A stretch of 64,000 nucleotides of DNA, taken from Chloroflexota bacterium. GTDB taxonomy: Bacteria > Chloroflexota > UBA11872. How positions within the stretch are numbered: the first letter of the stretch is position 1; every line of letters begins with the position of its first letter. The stretch lies in assembly GCA_026708035.1 (NCBI GenBank), contig JAPOVQ010000003.1:28258-92257 (forward strand). Reading direction: 5' to 3'. The notes beneath the pieces are model-generated. The model saw only the letters and a program-made list of their open reading frames with translations. It did no database searches and was not told the origin of the DNA. Both the position numbers and the translations under genes were made by a program. Shown in pieces: positions 1 through 9,149 of the stretch.

Positions 1-2
1 TG

Positions 3-1211
3 ATTTACAACCAGACGCAGCTGCGGCGATACCTGCTGCTCGCCGGGACGGTGGCGCTGGCCGCGGCCGTGACCAAGTACGTCACCGTGATCGTCATGCC
101 GCTGCTCGTGGCGGCGATCTTCCTGAGCCACAAGCCCGGACGCACCTGGCGCCAGGCCGGGCGCGAAGGCTTCATGCCGACGCTGGCGTTCGCCGCGCCC
201 ATCATCGCCGTCGTGCCCGTGGGCCTGGTGGCAGCCGCCTTCCTGTTCGACGTGCGGCTGCTGTACGTCCACGAGCTGTGGGGCGGCATCAGCCGCGGGT
301 GGCTGGGCCTCCCGATCGAGCTCGGAATGCACGGGCTGATCTCCAGTTGGGGCAAGGGTCTGCTCTGGTACAACCCGGTGCTGCTGGTGGCAATTCCCGC
401 GATTCCCTGGTTCATCCGGCGCCACGGATGGCAGGCGTTCATTTTCGTGGCCATCCCGATCGGCTACCTGCTGCTCTACAGCAAGAAGGAAGTCTGGTAC
501 GGCGGCAACGCCTGGGGCCCGCGCTACCTCGTGCCCATCGTGCCGCTCCTCGTCATCATGGCCGCGCCGGCGATCGAGTGGCTGGCCCGCAAGGGACGCC
601 GCGCGCTGCCGCGGGCGGCCTTCGCCGTCGTGCTCCTGGCCAGCCTGGGCGTGCAGATGATGGGTGTGAGCAAGGACTTTGGCTCCTACCTCGACCTTTA
701 TCAACAGCAGGTGGTTGGGGAGCTTCCGGAGAGCGGCGCCGTGTACGGCGGGGCGGCGTATCAGCCCTGGTCGGCCAAGCAGCCGGAGGGCGATTTCGTG
801 GCCGTGCTCTACGCCCACCAGTTTTCCCCAATCCTGGCGCATGCCTGGCTGCTGCGCGCCGACGCGACGAACCTTTTTGCGCCGGATCGGACCGATATGC
901 TTGAAGACGCGCTGGAGCGCTCGCCCTGGTCCCGCTTCGGGATCGACGTGCGTCCGCCGCATCCCGAGAACGGGTTGGGCCTCGATTTCTGGTCGACCAC
1001 GCTGACCGAGTACTACCTGGCCTATCCGGTGGTCCTGGCGCTGGCCGCCCTGGTTCTTGTGGCGCTGCAATTGATCTCTATTGGCGCGCTCGCCGCGGCG
1101 ACCCACCAGCTCTGGCCGAACGGGCCCCATGCCGCGCGCTGGCGGCTCGCCGTCGTTGGCGTCTATGGAGCCCTCCTACTCGCTTTTGACACGCTCCACT
1201 TCATGCTCTAG
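3..1211 (+). CDS. Integral membrane glycosyltransferase (GT39/PMT-like), 5' partial
   Basis: The reading frame is open to the left edge, so the N-terminus lies outside the window; the first internal start is a GTG at 51. The visible part is strongly hydrophobic, with about eight predicted membrane segments. It carries the 'WGPRYLVP' motif found in the C-terminal membrane half of bacterial dolichol-phosphate-mannose-type glycosyltransferases, which transfer sugars from polyprenyl carriers on the outer face of the membrane. It ends 17 bp before a Trm112-like gene at the head of a polysaccharide locus. Family level only; the catalytic N-terminal acidic residues are not visible. Confidence 0.6.
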   Translation: MYNQTQLRRYLLLAGTVALAAAVTKYVTVIVMPLLVAAIFLSHKPGRTWRQAGREGFMPTLAFAAPIIAVVPVGLVAAAFLFDVRLLYVHELWGGISRGWLGLPIELGMHGLISSWGKGLLWYNPVLLVAIPAIPWFIRRHGWQAFIFVAIPIGYLLLYSKKEVWYGGNAWGPRYLVPIVPLLVIMAAPAIEWLARKGRRALPRAAFAVVLLASLGVQMMGVSKDFGSYLDLYQQQVVGELPESGAVYGGAAYQPWSAKQPEGDFVAVLYAHQFSPILAHAWLLRADATNLFAPDRTDMLEDALERSPWSRFGIDVRPPHPENGLGLDFWSTTLTEYYLAYPVVLALAALVLVALQLISIGALAAATHQLWPNGPHAARWRLAVVGVYGALLLAFDTLHFML

Positions 1212-1228
1212 CGTCGAATCGAGGCAAC

Positions 1229-1453
1229 GTGATGTCCGACTCCTCAAACGCCGACCTGATCCCCGCGGACTTCCTCGCTATTCTGCGCTGCGTGAACGAC
1301 GCGCACCCGCGCGATGACGGGGTGTTGCGCATTGTCGGCAAGACGCTGGTGTGCACGGTGTGCGGCTACGCCTACACCGTTGAGGACGGCATCCCCAACA
1401 TGCTTTGGGACGAAGCGATTCCGCCGTCCGAATCAGCTCCGGCGAGCCCGTGA
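1229..1453 (+). CDS. Trm112-like small protein
   Basis: A 74-residue protein with the fold signature of the Trm112/UPF0434 family: a C-x2-C pair ('CTVCGYAY') followed by 'VEDGIPNML'. In other organisms Trm112 proteins activate partner methyltransferases; here no direct partner is certain. The GTG start is followed at once by ATG, so initiation could be at 1229 or 1232. Its stop overlaps the start of the radical SAM gene by 3 bp (GTGA), which implies translational coupling. Confidence 0.7.
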   Translation: MMSDSSNADLIPADFLAILRCVNDAHPRDDGVLRIVGKTLVCTVCGYAYTVEDGIPNMLWDEAIPPSESAPASP

Positions 1454-2538
1454 ACTCGGTTACGCAGGCCAAGGATCTCGTCCTCAAATTTCGCCGCCAC
1501 AAGGCGGTGGCGCACCCGGGCCTGGCACGCTTCGCCTACCACTGGATGCGCGGCACCAGCGAGTTGCCCTACGGCCCGCTGAAGATGCACGTGGAGCCCA
1601 CCAGCTTCTGCAACCTGCGCTGTCCCATGTGCCCGCAGAGCGTCGGGGCCAACTCGACCAACGGGTTCATGGAGATGGACCTGTTCAACAAGATCATCGA
1701 CGAGGCCCGCCACTTCACCCGCGAGATCAATCTGTTCTTCCGCGGCGAATCCCTGATGCACAAGGGCATCTACGAGATGATCGAGACCTGCGAGCGCGCC
1801 GGAATCGCGGCCCACATCAACACCAACGCCACGCTGTGGCGCGACGACGCCATCGCCAATCTGCTCGAAGCCCGGCCCTCGAAGGTGACCATCAGCTTCG
1901 ATTCCGGCGAACCCGAGACCTACGAGGCGATGCGCAAGGGCGCCACCTTCGATCGCGTGCTGGAGCGCGTCCTGCGGTTTCTCGAGGCCCGCAAGCGACT
2001 CCCCGGCCCGAAGCCTTACGTCGTCATGCAAGTGATCCAGCTTTGGGAGAAGTCGATGGGCATCGGCGCCCGCCCGGTGATCCCGGCTCATTTCACGGAT
2101 CGCTTCGCCGGCTTGCCGGTCGACGAGTGGGACACCTTCTGGGCTCACGGATGGGCGGGCACGCTGACCGACTCCGACTTCTACACGGCGCGCCCCCACG
2201 GTCCCGTCTACTACCCCTGCAACTGGCTGTGGAAGTCCATGGCGGTCTACTGGGACGGCCGAGTGCCGTCGTGCTGCGCCGACTTCGCCGAAGAGCAAAT
2301 CATGGGCGACCTCAGCACGCAGTCGATCCAGGAGGTCTGGAACAGCGACGCCTATCGGGCCATCCGCGAGGCGCACACCGGGGGACAGTTGGCCGACTAT
2401 CCGCTGTGCGCCGGCTGCGACGCCAAGTGGCAGGAAGACACCCCGCTCTGGCGGGCATTTGCCGGCGCCCGATCGGTCGCCACCACCGAGCCGCTGCCCG
2501 TATTGCAGAACGGTCGCGCGAACGGCCACGCCGGATAG
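1450..2538 (+). CDS. Radical SAM/SPASM domain protein
   Basis: A 362-residue protein when read from the GTG at 1450 that overlaps the Trm112-like stop. A longer TTG start at 1405 lies inside the upstream gene and is less likely. The radical SAM iron-sulfur motif is at residues 54-61 ('CNLRCPMC'). A C-terminal SPASM-type cysteine cluster follows ('PSCCADF' and 'PLCAGCDAKW', about residues 270-330), giving an auxiliary cluster. SPASM proteins modify peptides or sugars. Its place next to glycosyltransferases suggests a sugar or surface-polymer substrate, but a peptide substrate cannot be excluded. Confidence 0.8.
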   Translation: MNSVTQAKDLVLKFRRHKAVAHPGLARFAYHWMRGTSELPYGPLKMHVEPTSFCNLRCPMCPQSVGANSTNGFMEMDLFNKIIDEARHFTREINLFFRGESLMHKGIYEMIETCERAGIAAHINTNATLWRDDAIANLLEARPSKVTISFDSGEPETYEAMRKGATFDRVLERVLRFLEARKRLPGPKPYVVMQVIQLWEKSMGIGARPVIPAHFTDRFAGLPVDEWDTFWAHGWAGTLTDSDFYTARPHGPVYYPCNWLWKSMAVYWDGRVPSCCADFAEEQIMGDLSTQSIQEVWNSDAYRAIREAHTGGQLADYPLCAGCDAKWQEDTPLWRAFAGARSVATTEPLPVLQNGRANGHAG

Positions 2539-2621
2539 GCTTTCGCGAGGGCGGGTGACGTTTGGCTCGCCCGGTTGATCGCGGGTCACTCTGTTCGAGA
2601 CTGCGAGCGGTCGGCGGGGGA

Positions 2622-2663
2622 CCCCCTCACCCTAACCCTCTCCCACGGAGGGGAGAGGGGACC
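2622..2663. repeat. Dispersed palindromic C/T-rich repeat copy
   Basis: Between the radical SAM gene and the first GT4 gene lies a 'CCCTCACCCTAACCCTCTCC' block followed by its rough complement 'GGGGAGAGGGG', forming an imperfect hairpin. A related copy ('CACCCTCACCCTATCCCTCT') occurs near 19950. Such intergenic hairpins are common dispersed repeats in high-GC environmental genomes; this one could also act as a transcript-end structure. Confidence 0.6.
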
Positions 2664-2761
2664 AGACCGGAGACGCGGAGAGGGAAACCGACTGGTGCTA
2701 GTCAATGTGACCCGGGCCCGTCCGGTTGTGACGCCGAACGGTCGGTGCTAGCGTCGCGAGC

Positions 2762-3934
2762 ATGCGCCTAACGCTGGTGTCGAACATATTTCCGCCCGCC
2801 GTCGGCGGCCCCGCCACGCACGTGTATCACCTGGCCGAGTCGCTGCATCAGCGCGGCCACACGGTGCGCGTGATCGCCGGTACCGACGATCCCGAGGGCG
2901 CGGTCAAGGTTCCCTATCCCCTCGTGCGGGTGTCGTGGAGCATGCCGGTGCCGATCCGCTATCTCCGAGTCATGTGGCACACCTGGCGCGCGGCGTTGCA
3001 GTCCGACGTGGTGTACATCAACGGCATCGAGCTCCCCGCCAGCCTCGGGGCGCTGCTGGCCGGCCGCCCGCGCGTGCTCAAGGTGGTGGGCGACTGGGCG
3101 TGGGAGTCGGCGATCCGCCGGGGGCTGACGACGCTGGGCATCGAGCCGTTCCAGACCGGCGCGCACGGCCTGAAGACTCGCGTATTCCGAGCCATCCAAC
3201 GGTTCTACTGCCGCCTCGCCAGCGTGGTCGTCGTCCCCAGCGCCTACGTGGGTTCCCTGGTCGCGGGGTGGGGCGTCGATGCGCGCAAGACGCAGGTTAT
3301 CCAGAACGCGCTCACCAGCACGCCGCGTCCCAGCGAGGAGCCGGAGGCGGTGCGCCAGGCCCTGGGCCTACAAACCCCCGTGGTCTGCAACGTTTCGCGG
3401 CTCTACGCCTGGAAGCACGTGGACGCGCTGATTCGCATGGTGGCGCGGTTCGATCACGGCGCCGCCTTGCTCATCGTCGGCGGCGGTCCGGAGCAGTCCC
3501 GGCTGGAGCAATTGACGCGGGAGGTTGGGGTCGCCGAGCGGGTGGTCTTCACCGGCGACGTGCCCCACGACCAAGTGGCGACCTACCTGCGGGCATCCCA
3601 GATATGCGTCCTCAACACGCAGTATGAGGGTCTCTCGCACACGTTGGTGGAGGCCCGCCACGTGGGAACGCCGATCGTGACGACCGACATTGGGGGCAAC
3701 CGCGAGATTCTGCGCCACGAGCACTCCGCGGTGCTGGTGCCGTTCGGCGATGAGGACGCCTTCGTGCACGCCGTGAACGACCTGCTCGCCGACCCGGCCC
3801 ACGGCGCGCGGTTGGCCCGCGCCGCGCAGACCGGGCTGGAGCACTTTCGCTGGGACCGGCTGGTGGACCAGACGCTTGAGGTGCTGCACGACGCCATCGA
3901 CCGCCGGCCGGGAGCCGCCCGCGCCGTCGCATGA
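2762..3934 (+). CDS. Glycosyltransferase family 4
   Basis: A 390-residue GT-B glycosyltransferase. The N-terminal acceptor domain starts with 'FPPAVGGPATHVYHLAESL', the glycine-rich loop typical of GT4. The C-terminal nucleotide-sugar domain has 'VSRLYAWKHVDALI' and the E-x7-E region 'EGLSHTLVEARHVGTPIVTT'. It opens the long plus-strand polysaccharide run and overlaps the next gene by 4 bp (ATGA). GT4 enzymes are retaining sugar transferases acting on the cytoplasmic side; donor and acceptor cannot be read from sequence. Confidence 0.85.
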   Translation: MRLTLVSNIFPPAVGGPATHVYHLAESLHQRGHTVRVIAGTDDPEGAVKVPYPLVRVSWSMPVPIRYLRVMWHTWRAALQSDVVYINGIELPASLGALLAGRPRVLKVVGDWAWESAIRRGLTTLGIEPFQTGAHGLKTRVFRAIQRFYCRLASVVVVPSAYVGSLVAGWGVDARKTQVIQNALTSTPRPSEEPEAVRQALGLQTPVVCNVSRLYAWKHVDALIRMVARFDHGAALLIVGGGPEQSRLEQLTREVGVAERVVFTGDVPHDQVATYLRASQICVLNTQYEGLSHTLVEARHVGTPIVTTDIGGNREILRHEHSAVLVPFGDEDAFVHAVNDLLADPAHGARLARAAQTGLEHFRWDRLVDQTLEVLHDAIDRRPGAARAVA

Positions 3935-5061
3935 AACCCAGCCTGCTGATGCTCAGCGGCGATCGCGACGTAGCGGCGGGGCGGCGAGGTCCGTTCTACT
4001 ACACGCTCGAAGGACTGTCGCGGGAGTTCGATCGAATCGACGTGCTGACGCCGAACGTTCGCCTGGCCCAACCGCGCACGGTCCATCGCGGCGTGCACGT
4101 CCATCCGTCGCCGGGCGGGCGGCTCTGGCACGCGCGTTGGCTGATCCGCCGGGCGCGAGCCCTGGCCGCCGAGCGGCGCTACCAACTGATCGTGAGCCAC
4201 GACTACGGCATATTTTCAAACGGCATCGCCGCCGCGCGTCTGAGCGGGCGGATTGGCGTGCCCTACGTCAGCGAAATTCACCACGTCCCGGCGCACCCGC
4301 GGCGTGCGCAGTGGTGGGAGTCGGCGGCCAAGCTCGGATATCGAGCGTACGTCGGATTCGCGGCCTCACGCGCGCGCGCTATCCGCGTGGTCAACCGCCA
4401 ACAGGTGCCCGAGTTGCTGCGACGGTGGGGCGTGCCGTCAGCGAAGATCCTGGTGCTGCCATCGGCGCACGTTGACCGCGAGGTGTTTCGTCCAGGCGAC
4501 GAGCCACGGCCCTATGCGCTGGGCTTCGTGGGGCGTCTGGTCGCCAACAAGGGCCTGGACTATCTGGTCGAGATCTTCGCCACCGTGGCGGCTGACGCGC
4601 CCGAATCGCGCTTCGTTGTCGTGGGCGACGGTCCTGGAGCCAACGCCTTGCAGCGCCGCCTTTCGGCGGCGGGAATCGAAGGTCAGGTCGACCGCATTGC
4701 CTGGGTTGACGGTCCGGACGATCTGGCGGCGCTCTACCGGCAGATGGAAGCCCTGGCATGCACCTCGCGCAGCGAGGGCGGACCGCGCGTGTGCCTGGAG
4801 GCCATGGCCTGCGGCACGCCGGTGTTCAGCACGCCGGTGGGCCTGATGCCCGAGATCATCGACCACGGCGTGAACGGCTGGCTCTTGCCGTGGGAGGCGA
4901 AGGCCGGCGGCGATCTGGTCACGCAAGTGCGTGGCTCACCCGAAGCCCTGGCCGGCGCCGGTACCGCAGCGCGGCGGGCAACCGCGCCCTTCACTCGGGA
5001 GCGGATCCTCGGCGCCTACGCCCGGGCCTATCGCGACCTGGCGGCGGAGTCGCTGCCGTGA
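3931..5061 (+). CDS. Glycosyltransferase family 4
   Basis: A 376-residue GT-B enzyme. The C-terminal domain shows 'GFVGRLVANKGLDYLVEIF', 'VVVGDGPG' and the donor-site region 'SEGGPRVCLEAMACGTPVFS'. The start codon overlaps the upstream stop (ATGA) and its stop overlaps the next start (GTGA), so it is translated within one operon. Substrate unknown; a role in assembling the surface polysaccharide follows from context. Confidence 0.85.
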   Translation: MKPSLLMLSGDRDVAAGRRGPFYYTLEGLSREFDRIDVLTPNVRLAQPRTVHRGVHVHPSPGGRLWHARWLIRRARALAAERRYQLIVSHDYGIFSNGIAAARLSGRIGVPYVSEIHHVPAHPRRAQWWESAAKLGYRAYVGFAASRARAIRVVNRQQVPELLRRWGVPSAKILVLPSAHVDREVFRPGDEPRPYALGFVGRLVANKGLDYLVEIFATVAADAPESRFVVVGDGPGANALQRRLSAAGIEGQVDRIAWVDGPDDLAALYRQMEALACTSRSEGGPRVCLEAMACGTPVFSTPVGLMPEIIDHGVNGWLLPWEAKAGGDLVTQVRGSPEALAGAGTAARRATAPFTRERILGAYARAYRDLAAESLP

Positions 5062-6203
5062 GCGAGACCGGGCGCGGGCTGCGGCTGCTGATGATCACGC
5101 AGGAACTTTCGACCGACAGCTCCATCCTGGGTTTCGCCCATCTCTGGGCGGGCGAGCTCGCCGGGCTCGTCGACCAGGTGCACGTCATTGCCGCCTCGAC
5201 GGGCGCGGTGGATTTGCCGCCCAACGTCACCGTGCATGGGCTGGGCAAGGAGCGAGGGCGTGGGCGCGCGTCCCGCTGGCCGCTGCTGCTTGGCCGGTGC
5301 CTGCAGTTGATCGGCGGAGGTCGCGTGGACGGTGTGCTGGCGCACATGGTCCCGGCCTACGCCGTCGCCGCCGCCCCCTGGTGCATCGCGCGTCGGACCC
5401 CCCTCGTGCTTTGGTACGCCAGCCACGGCCTCACGCGAACGCTGCGCGCCGGCGTGAAACTGTCCAGCGCGACCATCACCTCGGCTCCGGAGAGCTACCC
5501 GCTGCCATCGCCGAGCGCATTCATCGTGGGACAGGGCATCGATACGGCCCGGCTCGCGGCAATGCCGATCCGGCCGGCGCCGCCGGCGCGGCCCGTCATC
5601 GGCGTCGCCGGGCGGATCACGCCGCTCAAGGGGCTGACCACGGTGATCGAGGCCGTCGCACGACTCCGCGACGACGGCCTGCCGGTCGAGCTGCGCGTCG
5701 CCGGCGAGCCGTTCTATCCCTCGGATCACGCCTACCTGGCCGAGGTTCACGAGCGCGTGCGTCAGGCGGAGCTCACGGAGCACGTCACGTTCTTGGGCGG
5801 GCTGCCCAGCACGGCCATGCCGGAGTTTTACGCCGGCCTCGATGCCTTCGTCGCCTGGCGCAGCGGAACTTCCCTCGACAAGACGGGATTGGAAGCGCTC
5901 GCCGCCGGCACGTTGCTCGTCACGAACAACGTCGTCTATCGCGCGGCGCTTGGCGAATTCGCGGGCGACTTTCTCCTCGAGTCATCGCCGGAAGACCTGG
6001 CGGATGGCCTGCGACGGGCGCTGGCGCTTCAACCAAGCCAGCGCACGGCCACGATCGAGCAACTCAGGCAAACGGTGATCGAGAACCACGCCGCGAGCGG
6101 CCTGGCGGGTCGACTCGTGAAGGTGTTCACGGCCTTGCGCGAGGGCCGGGAGCCGCCGTTTACGCGCACCGCGACCGCCGCGAAGGTGGGCGAGGGTGTC
6201 TAG
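5058..6203 (+). CDS. Glycosyltransferase family 4
   Basis: A 381-residue protein from the GTG at 5058; the frame is open further upstream, but only as a shadow of the preceding gene. It has the GT4 C-terminal core: 'VAGRITPLKGLTTVIEAVAR', 'VTFLGGLPSTAMPEFYAGLD' and an altered donor region 'WRSGTSLDKTGLEALAAGTL'. The usual second-glutamate context is weakly conserved, so the donor may differ from its neighbours. Overlaps the next gene by 8 bp. Confidence 0.8.
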   Translation: MSETGRGLRLLMITQELSTDSSILGFAHLWAGELAGLVDQVHVIAASTGAVDLPPNVTVHGLGKERGRGRASRWPLLLGRCLQLIGGGRVDGVLAHMVPAYAVAAAPWCIARRTPLVLWYASHGLTRTLRAGVKLSSATITSAPESYPLPSPSAFIVGQGIDTARLAAMPIRPAPPARPVIGVAGRITPLKGLTTVIEAVARLRDDGLPVELRVAGEPFYPSDHAYLAEVHERVRQAELTEHVTFLGGLPSTAMPEFYAGLDAFVAWRSGTSLDKTGLEALAAGTLLVTNNVVYRAALGEFAGDFLLESSPEDLADGLRRALALQPSQRTATIEQLRQTVIENHAASGLAGRLVKVFTALREGREPPFTRTATAAKVGEGV

Positions 6204-7941
6204 CGAGCCGGCGCGACTCACGGCTCGCGCCCGCTGGGCGTTGGAGCAGGCCTCGGACGCCTTTGAACGCCTCCTGGGTCGCGACGGCTACGCCCGCTGC
6301 CCTGAGTACGGCGTGGACCACACGGGCAAGACGGCGCGCGCCATCGTGCTCAGTTGCGCCCTGGCCTCTCAGGACGCCGACGACCGCTACATCGACCGCG
6401 CGGTGCGCGTGGCCCGCGCCGTCACCGGTCGACTCGCCCAGGATGACGCGGCGGGTGGGGCCTGGGTGTTCTTTCCCACCCGGCAGCAGCCACACCATGT
6501 GACGACGCAACTCATCGATTGCGGCGAATGCGTGGACGCGCTGGCGACGCTGCTCGACGTGGCCGGCGACCGGCTGCCCGACATCGACCGCGCACGCATC
6601 GAGGAGGCAGTCCGCCTTTGCGCCGAGACCTATCTGGCGCCGACCGTCCAAAACGCCCCGGCCATCAGCGAGCGACTTTGCGGAGCGCTGGGCCTGGCAA
6701 GCGCCGCCGCGGTGCTTGACGAACAACGCTGGATGGACACCGTGCGCGAGACGGTGGCCGGCGCCCTTGGCGAGATGCGGCCCGACGGGTCATTTCCCGC
6801 CGCAAGCGACACCGCGGTCGCCGACCACGGACGGATCCTCGCCTTCGCTCGCTGCGCCCTGACACGCATCGGCGACCGGGAGTCCCACGCCGATGCGCTG
6901 CAACGGGGCGTGGACTTTCTGATCGACATCCTGCGGCCCGACGGCGTGAAACCGCTGGCCCTCGACGGGAAGCGCTGGTGCTGGGACGCGGACGCCGAGG
7001 CCGGCTCGGCGCCCTATGACGCCTACGCCCTCGCGACGGACGGGCGTCCGGCGGCGCTCCGGCTGGCGGGAATCGTCGCGGCGCGCTCGGCCCAAGCCGT
7101 GGGCCCCGACGGGCTGGTCGACGCCTGCCCAACCGGCGCGACGGCCATTTCCCGCGTCGCGCATACCGCCGACCTCGCCTGGCTCGCGCGCGCGCACGGG
7201 GCCGCGGAGCTCGACGACCTCCCGACGAATCCCCCGCCTCCCACGCCGGCGCCGCCGATCCACCGAGCCGACGCCGGCGTGGTGCGCCTCCAGACCCGCC
7301 GCGCGTGCGCCATCCTGCGCGTCCGCAAGGAGCGGGCGAACGGCCTCGTCGGGGCTCGAATCGGCGGTGGGGGCCTGGTATACGTCGGCGACGCCGAGCG
7401 CGGCTGGGCCAATGCCCTCGCGACCGTCTGTGAGCCCTGGATGCCCGAGGGCACGTGGTTCCTGTCCTCCGCGGCCAGGGCGGCGCCAGCCTCCCTCGAC
7501 GCCGACGCGTGGTTTCGGCTGCGCCTCGCGCGCATGCACTGGCGCGGCGGCCGCCGCCGGCATGCCCTGCGGATGCTCTACCGCTTCCTCGGTCCGCCCG
7601 CGTGGGCGGCCGCCGGCCAATTCGCCTCGATCCACGCGCTCGACGGCGAGGTCACGCTCGACGACGACGGCGTGCTGATCGCTTCATGCCTGGCGCGCGC
7701 CGACGGCCAGCCGCATCCCGCCCTGCGCACCGTGCGCCGCTATCGCTGGAACGGTGACCGCCTGCTGGTGGCCGACGCCGTGAGCATCGGGCAGCCAATT
7801 ACGGGACTTGCCTATCGCTACCCCAAGGCCATTGAATGGTTTGAGGTCGATGCCCCGACCAGCTGGCGCGTCGAGGACGCCCAGGTGCGATTTGGACCAC
7901 TCGGCGCCGGCGTCGCGGCGTCGATTCGCTACGAGATCTGA
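6196..7941 (+). CDS. Alpha/alpha-toroid (heparinase/six-hairpin-like) protein
   Basis: A 581-residue protein with GTG start inside the upstream stop region. The N-terminal ~370 residues are repeated helical hairpins of the alpha/alpha-toroid type seen in heparinase II/III-like lyases and six-hairpin glycosidases ('DAFERLLGRDGYARCPEYG', 'DGSFPAASDTAVADHGRI'). The last ~200 residues are beta-rich ('IHALDGEVTLDDDGVLIASC'), as in the sandwich domain of those families. A catalytic residue cannot be assigned. Inside a glycosyltransferase operon it could trim, degrade or edit the polymer. No signal peptide is evident, which argues for a cytoplasmic role or an unusual export route. Confidence 0.5.
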   Translation: MSSEPARLTARARWALEQASDAFERLLGRDGYARCPEYGVDHTGKTARAIVLSCALASQDADDRYIDRAVRVARAVTGRLAQDDAAGGAWVFFPTRQQPHHVTTQLIDCGECVDALATLLDVAGDRLPDIDRARIEEAVRLCAETYLAPTVQNAPAISERLCGALGLASAAAVLDEQRWMDTVRETVAGALGEMRPDGSFPAASDTAVADHGRILAFARCALTRIGDRESHADALQRGVDFLIDILRPDGVKPLALDGKRWCWDADAEAGSAPYDAYALATDGRPAALRLAGIVAARSAQAVGPDGLVDACPTGATAISRVAHTADLAWLARAHGAAELDDLPTNPPPPTPAPPIHRADAGVVRLQTRRACAILRVRKERANGLVGARIGGGGLVYVGDAERGWANALATVCEPWMPEGTWFLSSAARAAPASLDADAWFRLRLARMHWRGGRRRHALRMLYRFLGPPAWAAAGQFASIHALDGEVTLDDDGVLIASCLARADGQPHPALRTVRRYRWNGDRLLVADAVSIGQPITGLAYRYPKAIEWFEVDAPTSWRVEDAQVRFGPLGAGVAASIRYEI

Positions 7942-7952
7942 GGCCGATCACC

Positions 7953-9149
7953 GTGCGTCTGATCTTCCTCGCCAATGCGCGAATTCCCAGCGAAAAGGCC
8001 CACCCGCTGCAGATCATGCACATGGCCGAGGCGTTCGCGGCGCAGGGCCTGGAAGTCCTGTTGCTGCATGCGCGCCGCGCCAACATGGACGCCATGCAGC
8101 GCGTCAAAGACCCCTTTGCCTACTTCGGCGTCGAGCGCGCGTTCGGGCTCATCGGCCTGCCCTGCATCGATCTGATCAAGCGCGTTACGGTCGATTGGCC
8201 CGCACTCAGCCGCCGACCCATCCCGCTTCTGGCTCACCTGATCCAGCTCGCGACGTTCACGCTCAGCGCGCTGGTGCTCATGCGGCGACTTCGCGGCGAC
8301 GTGGTCTACAGCCGCGACCTGTTTCCGCTGACGCTGACGACGCTGCGCCGCGGCGCCGGCGTGCGCACTTGCTTCGAATGCCACACGCTGCCGCGGTCGG
8401 CGCCGTCGCAGCGTTTGCACCTGTGGGCCGCGCGCCGGGTAGACCGGATCGTGGTCATTTCGTCCGCGCTGCGACGGTGGTACCTGGAACGCGGTCTGCC
8501 GCCCGAGCGCGTGCTCGTGGCGCACGACGCGGCCCCCGCCGCCGCATTCGACCTCGAGCCGCGGGCCACGGCGCGCCAGGCGCTCAATCTCGCACCGGAC
8601 GCGCCGCTCGTCTGCTACGTGGGCCACCTCTACGCCTGGAAGGGCGTCGACACGCTCATTGCGGCCACGGCGAAGCTGCCCGAGTCCGTGCAGGTTGCCA
8701 TCGTCGGGGGCGTGCCGCCGGACCTCGACCGGGTGCGCCGGCTTGCCGGCACCAGGCGCAACGTGCGGACCACGGGCCATCGCCCGCCGGCCGAGGCGAG
8801 GCGCTACCTTGCCGCGGCCGACGTGGCGGTGATCCCCTTCAGCGGCCGAACGCTCATCGCGCGCGAGCACACCTCGCCGCTGAAGATGTTCGAGTACATG
8901 GCGGCCGGCGTTCCCATCGTGGCCAGCGATCTGCCGTCGCTGCGCGAGGTGCTGCGCCACGAGCACAACGCGCTGCTCGTGCCTGCCGACGATAATGCGG
9001 CGCTCGCCGCCGCCATCGAGCGCCTGTTGAGCGACCATGAGCTCGCCGCCCGCCTGGCGCGCACGGCTCGGAATGAGGTAGCGGACTGCACGTGGAATCG
9101 ACGCGCGGCCAGGATCGTGGAGTTCCTCGACCTGCCGCAGCCGGCCTGA
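7953..9149 (+). CDS. Glycosyltransferase family 4
   Basis: A 398-residue GT-B protein starting at GTG 7953, 11 bp after the toroid gene. The N-terminus 'ANARIPSEKAHPLQIMHMAE' is the acceptor-side loop of a GT4 subgroup. The C-terminal half has 'CYVGHLYAWKGVDTLIAATA', 'AIVGGVPPD' and 'TSPLKMFEYMAAGVPIVASD', which contains the donor-binding glutamate (E-Y-M context). Part of the same operon; sugar specificity unknown. Confidence 0.85.
   Translation: MRLIFLANARIPSEKAHPLQIMHMAEAFAAQGLEVLLLHARRANMDAMQRVKDPFAYFGVERAFGLIGLPCIDLIKRVTVDWPALSRRPIPLLAHLIQLATFTLSALVLMRRLRGDVVYSRDLFPLTLTTLRRGAGVRTCFECHTLPRSAPSQRLHLWAARRVDRIVVISSALRRWYLERGLPPERVLVAHDAAPAAAFDLEPRATARQALNLAPDAPLVCYVGHLYAWKGVDTLIAATAKLPESVQVAIVGGVPPDLDRVRRLAGTRRNVRTTGHRPPAEARRYLAAADVAVIPFSGRTLIAREHTSPLKMFEYMAAGVPIVASDLPSLREVLRHEHNALLVPADDNAALAAAIERLLSDHELAARLARTARNEVADCTWNRRAARIVEFLDLPQPA

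Noticed and set aside
1314..2589. Long open frames on both strands over the radical SAM gene
   Set aside because: They are high-GC shadow frames; only the 1450-2538 frame carries the Cys motif and coupling to neighbours.
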